From positions 934,001-998,000 of the forward strand of contig JAINUG010000073.1 of assembly GCA_029706075.1 (NCBI GenBank): a stretch of DNA of 64,000 bases, written 5' to 3'. The notes under the pieces were generated by a model. It saw only the letters and a list, made by a program, of their open reading frames with translations. It did not search any database and was not told where the DNA came from. Below, in pieces: positions 1 to 11,612 of this stretch; position 1 is the first letter of the stretch, and every line of letters starts with the position of its first letter. This DNA comes from Aldrovandia affinis. Its lineage: Eukaryota; Chordata; Actinopteri; Notacanthiformes; Halosauridae. Both the position numbers and the translations under genes were made by a program.

Positions 1-262
1 ACTTTTGTTAGGCAATATTATATCCGAAAAATGCGTTTAAAAGCTAAGATTCTCGCCGTGTGGTGTTCGCATTTTCAGATTTCTCGAGTAAACACAGGCG
101 GAGATTTCCACATTCAAAGTGGGGTGGGACTAACCATAAATCGCCTTCCATTCTTTGGTCTGTAAATCTATCATTCATGGTCGTAAAACCAATCGTGAAG
201 TTGATCGTGTCCACTTTCCACAAATTACTATGTATTATTCCAGATGACTAGCGTCTACTGAC

Positions 263-343
263 TGGTTCTGTGGCTCAGTAGGTAGAGCACAGCGTTGGTA
301 ACCCTTAGGTCGTGGGTTCAATCCCCACTGGGTTCACATGTAC
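263..343 (+). mobile_element. tRNA-derived SINE head (family A), 3' truncated
   Basis: tRNA-like sequence with A-box TGGCTCAGTAGG and B-box GGTTCAATCCC, ending in the CACATGTAC that follows the tRNA head in other copies. The stem-loop tail of full copies (44101, 47225) is missing. A (TTA)n-rich stretch follows to about 410. Confidence 0.75.
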
Positions 344-580
344 AAACAATTTTATTTATTTATTATTATTAGTAGTATGTATTATTATTATTATTATATA
401 GTATATATGATACTTTCAGGACATGGACACAAGAACATTTTATGGGCAGAAGCAGCATGATTGTGCAGTTAGTCCACTCTTGTTAGGCAGTATTATTCTA
501 AAGTCTGGAGATGTGTTTGGATGCACAATTATGACCATAGTCAATGTTTTGACTTTACTATCTACTGATACTTTCAGGAC

Positions 581-2582
<2,002 letters not shown>

Positions 2583-2660
2583 GAAATCAGACTGTGCTTT
2601 GTCAAAAAGAGAGAAACACTGATTCAAACAATAACCCACACAAACACACATTCAGACACA

Positions 2661-2872
2661 CTGACACACACACACATGGTCATTTGGATGTTGAATGTTA
2701 CTATGAAATGTGAGAATAATACATGGGATATGTTTGTTGTAATTAGCTTGTTTGATTGTTTTATAACACACACACACACACACGGACAGTCATTTGAATG
2801 TTGATTTATATGTTTCTATGAAATGTGATTAACATAATACATGAGATGTGTTAGTAATTAGATTGTTTTATG
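2661..2872 (+). repeat. Two-copy tandem duplication in the transposase 3' UTR
   Basis: Two diverged units of about 106 bp share GTCATTTG-ATGTTG, CTATGAAATGTGA, ATAATACATG-GAT and a final ATTGTTTTAT. Each unit begins with an (AC)n run. Confidence 0.75.
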
Positions 2873-2893
2873 TGTTGACTTGTGGTTGATCAA

Positions 2894-2899
2894 AATAAA
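2894..2899 (+). promoter_or_regulatory. Poly(A) signal of the piggyBac transposase
   Basis: AATAAA about 310 bp after the stop codon, followed by a T-rich stretch (TGCTTGTTTTCC). It is the best candidate for the transcript end. Confidence 0.55.
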
Positions 2900-3305
2900 A
2901 CTATTTTCTAATGGATAATACTGCTTGTTTTCCTTATTACACTTATCAAATGTAAGGGTGGGTGGCAAATTTTATGATGGATATATTATCAGCGACCTCC
3001 AAGCTCCCAAAAATGGGGTGGAATATTTTTTCCCAAAAATTCAAAGTCATGCCATAGAGGGATAACATGCTTTCCTCTGAGGTAATTTGCTTCCCAGACT
3101 CGTTTATAGTAAAAGTAATAACTTCCTAGTCAGCAACTGTTATTGTAACGTAAATGCTTTAGCATAAGATACTATTATTCTCACTAGCAAGGTACACTGA
3201 GTGAGTTGGTTGCATAGAGAGCTAGTCAACATGGCTGTGCTATAGGGTTTTTACATAGCCAGCTAGCAAGCTAGTTATCTGTATTTTAGGTACATGCATA
3301 TGGAT

Positions 3306-3810
3306 GTACAACTGTCAAAATAAAGGAAACACCAACGTAAAGCGTCTTAATAGGGCACATTGGTCCACCATGAGTCACCAGAACAGCTTCAATACATGGA
3401 TTTCTGTGTCTGGAACAGTGCTGGATGCAACACCATTCTTCCACGAGAAATTCCATAATTTGGTGTTTTGTTGATGGTGGTGGAAAACTCTCTGAGGCGC
3501 AACTCCAGAATCTTCCATACGTGTTAATTTGGGTTGAGGTCTGGTGACTGATGGTGACCATGGCATATAGTTTACATAATTTTCATGCTCATGAAGCCAT
3601 TCATTCAGTGACCACTCTTGCCCTGTGGATGGGGGTGTTGTCATCCTGGACCACTCCCATCAGGATAGAAATGCTTCACCATAAGATGAAGGTGATCACT
3701 TTTGGTTTGCCTTTATTGGTATTTACCTTGCCCTTTAAGGCGTTGTGTGTACCTAAACCATGCCAAGTTTATGGTAATGCACCTTACATAACCGGGCTGC
3801 CAGAGCCCTT
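3306..3810 (-). mobile_element. Degenerate Tc1-like transposon, C-terminal transposase half
   Basis: Starts with the terminal-repeat-like CAAAATAAAGGAAACACCAA. On the minus strand it encodes Tc1-like pieces PPPSTKHQ, EFLVEEWC and EAVLVTHGGP in broken frames. It is the same family as the copies at 17484 and 29240. There is no intact gene. Confidence 0.7.
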
Positions 3811-4288
3811 CCTTTATTATAGCTTGCAAGCCGTTCTGCATCACTGTATTTCCGTTTCTTATTATCCGCCATTGTTGCATTAAGAAACACTGAAATGCTG
3901 TGGCTTGAGAAGGGTCTGCCTCCTAGTACTGGGCGAAAAAGAATTAACGAATCATTTTGAACGAATGATTCTCTTGCTTGATTCATAACGAGTCTGTAAT
4001 GGTACATACTGGTTCCTCCTGCTCGAGTTTCCCTCGCCAGCAGCTCTTCCAATGTTGGGCTAGTTGCCCTCCCCTCCCCCCCCTCCCCGCCTACTCTTTC
4101 AACCTTATATGCACCAAGACAAATGGCTTCTGTAAACGATCAATGTACAGGCTACAGTGATCCACAGAACCACTGTCAATGATCGCCATATAAGTATTGC
4201 AATAGGCTTAGATGATTTGTTGCAGTATACCTTCTCAAGCAAACATTTTATGGTCGTGTACCCAACCTGAATACTGAATACTGACATA
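3811..4288. other. Intergenic, nothing recognised
   Basis: Includes a short inverted motif around GAACGAATGATTC near 3958 and a C-rich run at about 4068-4090. I see no gene or identifiable element. Confidence 0.5.
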
Positions 4289-4428
4289 GCAAACTCGAGC
4301 TCGACTCTCGACTCAACATGGCGGTGGCACTAATACAGCAAAATCGAGCTCGACTCGACTCGACATGGTGGTGGTACCGATACAGCAAACTCGAGCTCGA
4401 CTCGACTCGACATGGCGGTGGAACTGAA
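4289..4428 (+). repeat. Three-copy minisatellite, period 47-49 bp
   Basis: Units start at 4289, 4338 and 4385, each with CGAGCTCGACTC and CATGG(C/T)GGTGG. The minus-strand reading gives Ser/Arg-rich peptide that is not a gene. Confidence 0.85.
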
Positions 4429-4438
4429 TGCTGTAGAC

Positions 4439-4710
4439 CAGGGGTGTCCAAACTACGGCCCGCGGTCCAGTTTTAATTGGCCCGCGGCCGCATTCCAATA
4501 TAAGGAATATGGCCCGCGCATGAAACTTGCACTTGACTGAGTTGTAATTCTTAGTTTCACCACTAGTGGAGCCACCCGTATTCATTGAAAACTCCGCGAA
4601 ATAAACGAACTGCTCTCAGGTATTTTCTTGTAGCACCCCCCAATAGTGGCCCAGCCTTTCGTATATTTTTCTGTATTTGGCCCTCAGTGGAAAAAGTTTG
4701 GACACCCCTG
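4439..4710. mobile_element. hAT-type MITE with perfect 16-bp TIRs and 8-bp TSD
   Basis: Begins CAGGGGTGTCCAAACT and ends with the exact reverse complement. It is flanked by an identical 8-bp duplication CTGTAGAC (4431-4438 and 4711-4718). It is 272 bp with no coding capacity. Confidence 0.92.
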
Positions 4711-5124
4711 CTGTAGACGCTCCTTGTCTTGGACAAGACAGCCTGCAGCTGAGCCTGCGGTATTTGGCAAGGCTCACTGCTGCGGCTTTCTGCTTGGTTG
4801 GTAGCACTTGCTGAGCCTGTTGATGACGTAGTGTTAACTCTATATACTCAAGCCATACTACAAACAAGTTTAAATAAAAGTGTGCTTTTGCACTTTGTAA
4901 ATTATTTTCTTAAAAAATATAATTATTTGTTGTTCTTGTCATCCAGTCCAATGACATAATTAATGAGACATTCTTATTGATGAACTGATAAAAAAATGTA
5001 ATTTGGTTAAAAAATGGGCATATAATATATTGAATGTTTACATTTTCTAGTTCTGGTTTGAATTAAATGCTCAAATTGTTCCTATTTGTTGCTTCATTCT
5101 TTGTAACTCCAGCATTTTAACATT

Positions 5125-5167
5125 GTGCCAACCAACCCCAAAGCCCCATGTTGGGGCTGGTTGGCAC
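5125..5167. repeat. Strong hairpin (17-nt arms)
   Basis: GTGCCAACCAACCCCAA pairs with TTGGGGCTGGTTGGCAC across a 9-nt loop, with one G-U or mismatch position. A related GTGCCAACCACTC occurs at about 5326. It may be the remnant of a foldback element. Confidence 0.7.
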
Positions 5168-5279
5168 AAGTGCACAACATGACTTTAATCACGAATCACC
5201 TTATTTAAGAAAACATTTGTTGACATATTTATTTATAGCTGAGACCTTAACCTTTTATTTTCTGATGGTTAGAATATTC

Positions 5280-5640
5280 TCACATAAAATGGCTCACATG
5301 CCAGAGAAATACGGCGAGTGAAAGATGTGCCAACCACTCGGTCTCCCCTACTTAGGTTCGGTAGTGGCGGTGGAAAAAGCGACAAAACGTAGGAATACGG
5401 ATTGGTAACCGTGCTGTGCGGTACCGTACTGTCCGGTGGAAAACGCCAAGAGATTAATTTAGCACAGCCCAGCCTCGTAGTCAGTATGGCGAACGCAAAT
5501 GAGCCAAACAATAACAAACGCTTTAGGTGTTTTTATAGCAGCGGATCTGCGACCATACTCCGTTGTCGAGAGAAAATTTGTTCAGTAAATTATGGCCAAA
5601 AACATTTTATGTTTTCTTTTTATAAAGTTCGCTAATAAAT
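5280..5640. other. CpG-richer block, possible DNA-transposon relic
   Basis: Contains repeated GGTACCGTAC and GGTGGAAAA motifs that resemble termini of fish hAT-like MITEs, and a short open frame beginning MANANEPNNN. The frame has no homology I recognise and I do not call a gene. Confidence 0.25.
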
Positions 5641-5689
5641 GAAAAGCAATTCAAAATGTTTTCCTTTTAGAAATGTTCTTTTTGTGTAC

Positions 5690-6330
5690 CGTTACACAAA
5701 ACGAGCTAGTTAACGTTAGCTTTAAAAGCTAGACTGAGCGTCTAAAAACGAGATTTTTGTGTAACGTTAACTTAACCCTCCTAGCATTAGTTAAATTGAC
5801 CTAAAAAAAAAAAATCTAGAAAAATACTTTAAAAAAAAAAAAGAAGATTTTCACCTTGAAATGGGTCAATTTGCGAATGTAACAGGAGGTTAACTTACTT
5901 ATTTGATAACAGTAAGGTTAGCTAACAATGTTCATGTTATTTAGGTACAAATGTTAGCCATCTCTTGAAGTTAGCTAACGTTATTTAGCAAACTTACCTA
6001 CGTAGCTAATGTTGACTTACCATTTTCTACAAGTTGTTGCCATGCTAGCTAAGTTACGGTTGGTGCACTTCACAGTGAAAATGAAGCGTTCTGGAGTAGG
6101 TAAGATGTCGTTCCTGAAAAGGGTTGTCAAGACGATAACGTTAGCTAGCTTAGCTTGATAGCTTGCTAACTGTAACATAAATAGAGCCGAATAAGTTAGC
6201 CTCCCCCCACGAATGTTAGCACGTTATCTGTATCGCTAGCTAACGAACGAACTAGCTAGCTAGCTATGATACAATTCAATTAACCAACTTCTTAGCTAGG
6301 TAGCTATATCGTTAACGTCACGTAACTTGG
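5690..6330. repeat. AGCTAGC / TAACGTTAGC-rich stretch
   Basis: Dense short motifs such as TAACGTTAGC, GCTAGCTAAC and AGCTAGCTAGCTA on both strands over about 640 bp. It is simple-motif enrichment without a fixed period and non-coding. Confidence 0.6.
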
Positions 6331-7392
6331 TTGTTTGTGTGGCCTTACCGTTAGATCAACCGTGTGAAAATATATTGGCTAAGGAAAATATCTTGCAAAG
6401 ACATTTTGTCTGGTTGTCAAAATAAACGTCAGTGTTTCCCATACATAGACAATTTTGTGGTGCCACAATATCGGCATTGGCCGCCACCAAAGTCAACGTT
6501 TTTTGACCAAAGAAAATTTGCTTACCAGCTGCATTGCCCTGCACTGACCAGGACTCACCACAGTTAACCGGATAGGCATAGCCTAATCCATTTTATTTAG
6601 TCCCGTGTTTAATTTATATTAAAGGTAAGGCTATATCTTAACTGAGCGAGTTGTAGCCTAATTAAAAATAGTTGTGGTTCTACTCAAATGAAGAAAGAAT
6701 GGAAGGCGTTTTTGAAACATAACATGAATTAGCATATACTTTCAAGTCTGATACTAATAAAGGGGCGATTATATACTTTCTAGCGACACCAGAATTATTT
6801 TTCAACTCCTAATATTGATTAACTTCACCCTTTATTAGCGGGTCACTGCAGAATCGTGTTCACCCGCTAATTCGCGAACGTCAATGCAGCGCAGGTTTTG
6901 GTTATGAGGCTCAAATCAGCTTTCCCCCATTCTCCAATGTCTTGAATTTAGTTTACCTAGTAACTGTACTAAGCCGTTGGGGAAAATAAGTGACCATTAG
7001 CTGTCCTACAGGTTTATGAATCTGAGTTAAATGAGGAAGATCTACTGCCATTTGTTCTGAATAAGCGAAAGTAAAAAAGGCATGATATTGCTCATTGATT
7101 TAATCATGTAGGCTATTGGCCTAAGTATGATATATATTCAAACGTATTTTAATAGTAATAATTTTCAGTAATGAATGGCATTCTTGGGGACAGTTGATAG
7201 CCCTACAGTATTTCATAGCAGCCTAGGCCTATATGTCACAGCCAGGTAATACAAGGGTGTGATGCCAAATTTTCTTATTGAATGGGATGAATAAATACAA
7301 TATTGGCACTCAGTTATTTTTTAAATTGAGTCAGTTAGGTAGAATTTCTTTTTAGGCCAGTAGACTTTCTGACCTAGGCTACCAACCTGAAA
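6331..7392. other. Intergenic, nothing recognised
   Basis: AT-rich sequence without long coding frames, splice-supported exons or a repeat family I can name. Confidence 0.5.
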
Positions 7393-7510
7393 AAGAACAT
7401 AAGAACATAAGAATACATAATGACGAGAACGGGCCGTTCAGTCCATCTAGGCTCGTCATGTCCTAATCTAAAGAGTATCTAGTACTGCATCTAGCCTGGA
7501 TTTGAATAGC
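7393..7510 (-). mobile_element. CR1-like LINE 3' end fragment
   Basis: The reverse complement matches the 3' UTR and ATTCTTATGTTCTTATG terminus of the longer plus-strand copy ending at about 42865 (shared CCTAGATGG, GGACATGA). It is 5' truncated. Confidence 0.75.
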
Positions 7511-8921
7511 CCAGTTGAACCCAGTTTGAAAAAAACGGTTGAACCCTGTGCTTTCTGTGGGGGAAATCGGAACATGTAGTGTTATTTTCCATCAAGATAC
7601 AAAGTGGGCAAGGGATTCTGATTTGACACAAATGCATACACCAACTGCTGTTTAGCTTCCCATGTCCTATTCCGTTACTCACTTTGTAGTTTGCCTTTCA
7701 CTTGAAATGAAAAGACATCTTTTTTTGTTGCAATGTCAAGGTCAGATAAAACATGTTATTAAAGGAACATTAGACCTGCTTGATGTGTATTGGAAAGTTT
7801 CCATGTGGGCTTGGGGGGTGACATGCTATTTTCTGCCATACCACTTTAAGACCTGTGATGGCACCTCTGATTAAACTAGGTTCCAGTTTGCGAAGGATCA
7901 GATAAGCAAAGGGATTACTGACAGTGGAATCTGCAATCTCACATTTCAATGTGCGGTCACATTTTGAGTGGCCACCAAGGGGAGCCCTAACACAATATTT
8001 GTATTTCAGCACCAATGAGATTAAAAAATGGTGAGAAAAGCAAGCTAGGAATTTCCACAGCAAACAAACACTTCACTGAGTCTCAGCGGCAACCATACCC
8101 TTTGTAAGCCAAAATATGACCTCCTTTCAGATCAACAATGGAATTTTATCACGCACCTTTTTTGACTACGGAAACAAGACGATATGCAATTTGTTGAGGG
8201 ACTGTGGTGAATGACAACGTCTCATGATAACCACATTGGGCTTACTTTTTCAAAGAATACCCACTTCATATCCCGCAACAATCCAACAGGAAATTACGTT
8301 GAAAGCATTATGGGTGGGCGTAGTGTGCCAGTACGGGCTGTTGTGCAACTCTTACCTCATAATTGAACTCTAGAATTTTATGGAAATTCATGACTAATTG
8401 CTGATGCAATTGGAATGATTGATCCAAGGTCCACTGATGGTAAATGAGTAATATGTGAGGCGTTATTTCTGCTCTCAAAAGGGAAGAACGTCATTGTGTC
8501 ATCTTAGAAATGACTTGGAGGAGGTTATTTTCTTCATTGGAGGCAGTGCAAAAAAACAGCCCCCCCAAAAAAAAAAAAATACAGCTGCACTTAATTAAGG
8601 CATACTGCCATTTTGTTGTGCTATAAATAAATATGTAAATCATTAGACAAATATTTAAAAAATGTGACAAAAATGTTTAATTGCCTTAACAGCTAAGACA
8701 AAGGAGATGCCAGCAGTGTGTGGTGTCCCCTTTACAAATGACAAATTGTAAAAACTTACTGCTTCAGGTCAGAAATGTGTTTATGGTGGATGTGGGTTAG
8801 TGTAATGGTTTAAGACAGAAATAAATGGCCAATCTTGAATAAATTAGACCCATGTTTTTGTGCCATAAATGCAACAAGAGAAGGGGTGTGTTTGGCCAAG
8901 GTTCAGGGAAATATCAGTCGA
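7511..8921. other. Intergenic, downstream of arid5a; nothing recognised
   Basis: AT-rich, contains an A-run at about 8566-8579. The short open frames lack homology that I recognise. Confidence 0.45.
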
Positions 8922-8927
8922 TTTATT
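8922..8927 (-). promoter_or_regulatory. Candidate poly(A) signal of arid5a
   Basis: TTTATT on the plus strand, so AATAAA on the minus strand, about 350 bp beyond the arid5a stop. The 3' UTR would be 8900-9278. Other sites farther out are possible. Confidence 0.4.
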
Positions 8928-9278
8928 GCTTTGCTGAAACCACAGCTGTCAATTTCACTCGAGTACTTTTGTTTTGGTCCAAGATAGTCTATTCCGTCCA
9001 AGTTTGTTACTGGCCATATCAGTGCAGTCAAGAGTCTTCGCTCAAAGAAGTCCTGGCCATCCCAGTCAGAAGGCAATCAGAGAAGGGAGCCGCCATTTTC
9101 CTTTTCAAACACAAGAGCGGTGACACTCTACAGCCCCCCCACATTGCAGGACATTCACGTGGGAGGCATTCCCTGCGGAGACTGCTGAGTAACCAACATA
9201 TCAATCTCATACATCCTCACATGAATGTGCTTCACATTATCGCTTGGGATAGAAGTTATGACTCAGGGGGCCTGGGAG

Positions 9279-10553
9279 TCATAGCTTAGTGTTGGGAAAA
9301 TGTGGGTTCAGGCCTGCGATGGCGTACCCAGCCGGGGGGTGCCAGTATGGAAAAGGACGGGCGCGGGCTAAAGCCTCGTACGGGACGGAGAATTGAGTTC
9401 CCGCGGCAACGTGGCGGTACATGGAACCGGGCTGGGACGGTAGCGCCAGGTGGGCAGGGGCGAAGGGGTGCAGGGAGATTCCTTTGAGCTGGTGGGCCGA
9501 GACGGGTCCGGTCCTGTCGTAGGCTGGGAGGAGGTAGGATATGGGAAAGTTGACCTCGGGGTGAAGCAGGCCATAGTGCTGGGCGGGGAGCGGTTTGGGC
9601 AAGCCCGGCTTGGACCTCTCCTTGGCGTCTCCGTGGTGCAGAGGGGGAACCATCTGCAGCTTCCTCCCGTACGCCGATGTGTCCTCTGACGGAGGCCTCT
9701 TCGGGCCCTGGTGGTGTTTGTGGGCCGGCTGTGAGGACTGTGCGGGCCACAGGTGCTCCCCGGATTTGGGCAGTACCTTCGTGAAGCTGGACAGGGGAGG
9801 GACCCAGCATGCCTTGGGGCCCACGCCGGCCGAGGTAGAAGAGGCGGGCTGATGAGTTTTGACGGCGGGGTGTCTGCTGCCCCCTCCGCAGCCTGGGCTC
9901 CAGTCGGGCGGTCGCCCCCTGCCCCCTGCGGAGTCAGCGGCGAACAGGCTGAACTGTCGGAGGTCTCTGTGGTGATGGAGGTGACTGGGACAGTCTTTGG
10001 CTCGGGGGTAGCAGCTCACTGGCTTGCAGACTCCGCCGCTGTACGGGACGGAGGTGAAATTGCCCACGTACGCAGGAGGAGCCGCTGGGCCCGGGGCAGG
10101 GGGGCAGTTCTGAGGGAGCGCCAGGTAGTCGTCAGACGAGACAGAGCAGGGAGAGGGGCTCCGGGAGGACGACGAGGAGTGGGGTACGGGGGAGCCCTCG
10201 GAAGATTCGCGGGTCCTGCTGGAATGGGGCTGCCCCGGGGACTGGGCGCAGTGGATCACAGAGGGCCTCCCTCTCCTGTCCTGGTCGGGGCTGGAGCGGG
10301 CCTGGGCCAGGCCCAGACTGGCCTGGGCTGTGCGCTTCTTCTTCTCCAGAGGGGAGATGACCGCTCCGCCCGAGGACTGCACGCTGGCGAAGGGGCTCTT
10401 GGCCGGGCAGGCCGAGGCGGGGTGGTCCTTGGCTGCGGGCGCCTCGCTCTCCGGCCCGTGGCGGTCCAGCCTGGCGGTCTCGGACGAGACGGGGCCCTGA
10501 GCAGAGTGCAGGCGCTTCCCGGCCTCGCAGTGGCCGCCTTCCCCTGACTTCTC
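9279..10553 (-). CDS. arid5a: arid5a last coding exon
   Basis: 1275 bp, acceptor CCTCGCAG at 10554-10560, stop at 9279-9281. GC-rich and Pro/Ser-rich. Landmarks are [14 protein letters not shown] near the start, [15 protein letters not shown] in the middle and [11 protein letters not shown] at the end. The several long open frames on both strands across it are GC-driven shadows. Confidence 0.94.
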   Translation of the reverse strand, partial: EKSGEGGHCEAGKRLHSAQGPVSSETARLDRHGPESEAPAAKDHPASACPAKSPFASVQSSGGAVISPLEKKKRTAQASLGLAQARSSPDQDRRGRPSVIHCAQSPGQPHSSRTRESSEGSPVPHSSSSSRSPSPCSVSSDDYLALPQNCPPAPGPAAPPAYVGNFTSVPYSGGVCKPVSCYPRAKDCPSHLHHHRDLRQFSLFAADSAGGRGRPPDWSPGCGGGSRHPAVKTHQPASSTSAGVGPKACWVPPLSSFTKVLPKSGEHLWPAQSSQPAHKHHQGPKRPPSEDTSAYGRKLQMVPPLHHGDAKERSKPGLPKPLPAQHYGLLHPEVNFPISYLLPAYDRTGPVSAHQLKGISLHPFAPAHLALPSQPGSMYRHVAAGTQFSVPYEALARARPFPYWHPPAGYAIAGLNPHFPNTKL

Positions 10554-11573
10554 CTGCGAGGGAGAGATCGAAAATCAGCGACTTAAACGAGAGGCGTGGC
10601 TGCAGAGGTTGCTGGTTCAATTCCCAGGTGGGGGCACTGCCGTTGTACCCTTTGAGCTAAAGGTACTTAACCTGAATTGCTTCAGTAAAATATCCAGCTG
10701 TATAAATGGATTGTGTGTAAAGAAATGTAAACTGTGTAAGTCGCTCTGGATAAGAGCGTCTGCTAAATGCCTAAAATGTAAATGTAAATGTAAGGACACA
10801 GAGAGAGAGCGAGGCTGTATGGTAAGTGGTGTTCCTACCATCACCTTCAGGGGTGCTCTGCACCAGGGGAGAACGTACCTCAGCTTGCCCATCGCCTTCC
10901 GCCTCCTGCTGGCTCCTCTTCCTCTTGCCCTCAGCTTTGCCACTCTTGCCCTCCAGGCTCTTCTTGTACTGTTTCCGAGGCTTGGCAGGGGGCAGCGGCT
11001 TGTCCTCCTCTCCTCTCAGCTGCCGCTCAAAGGGCAGCACAAGCCTACGGGACACAGCAAACAGGAGAAATGGTCAGGAGGGAGAGAGGGAGAATGAGAG
11101 AGAGAGAGGGACAGGGACAGGGAGGGAGGGAGGAGGGAGGGAGGGAGGGAGGGAGGGGGAGAGAGAGAGGGCGGGAGGGAGAGAGAGAGACAGACAGAGA
11201 GAGAGGGAGGGAGGGAGGGAGGGAGAGGCAGAGGGATAGGGAAGGAGGGAGAGACAGACAGAGAGAGGGAGGGAGGGAGAGAGAGAGGCAGAGGGACAGG
11301 GAAGGAGGGAGAGACAGACAGAGAGAGGGAGGGAGGGAGAGAGGGAGAGGCAGAGGGATAGGGAAGGAGGGAGAGACAGAGACACACACACACACAATGG
11401 GAGCAACGTCCTCACCTCTCGTAATGCCTGCGTGTGCAGGTGGCAGCGCTGGTACTGCCCGGGCTGCCCCCCAGCTCGTCATACACATTCTTCCACAGCC
11501 GGCGCGCCGTCACCTGCAGCCAGGAGACACCTTCATTAACTCACACACCCATGGCATCATTTACCCAAATACG

Positions 11574-11612
<39 letters not shown>

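Noticed and set aside
5402-5635. Possible first exon of an unknown gene (MANANEPNNN frame)
   Set aside because: CpG-rich start but no donor-supported continuation, and the sequence resembles DNA-transposon ends.
9286-10547. Long open frames on both strands overlapping the last arid5a exon
   Set aside because: They are GC-rich shadows of the real minus-strand frame; only that frame joins in phase to the ARID exons and carries family motifs.
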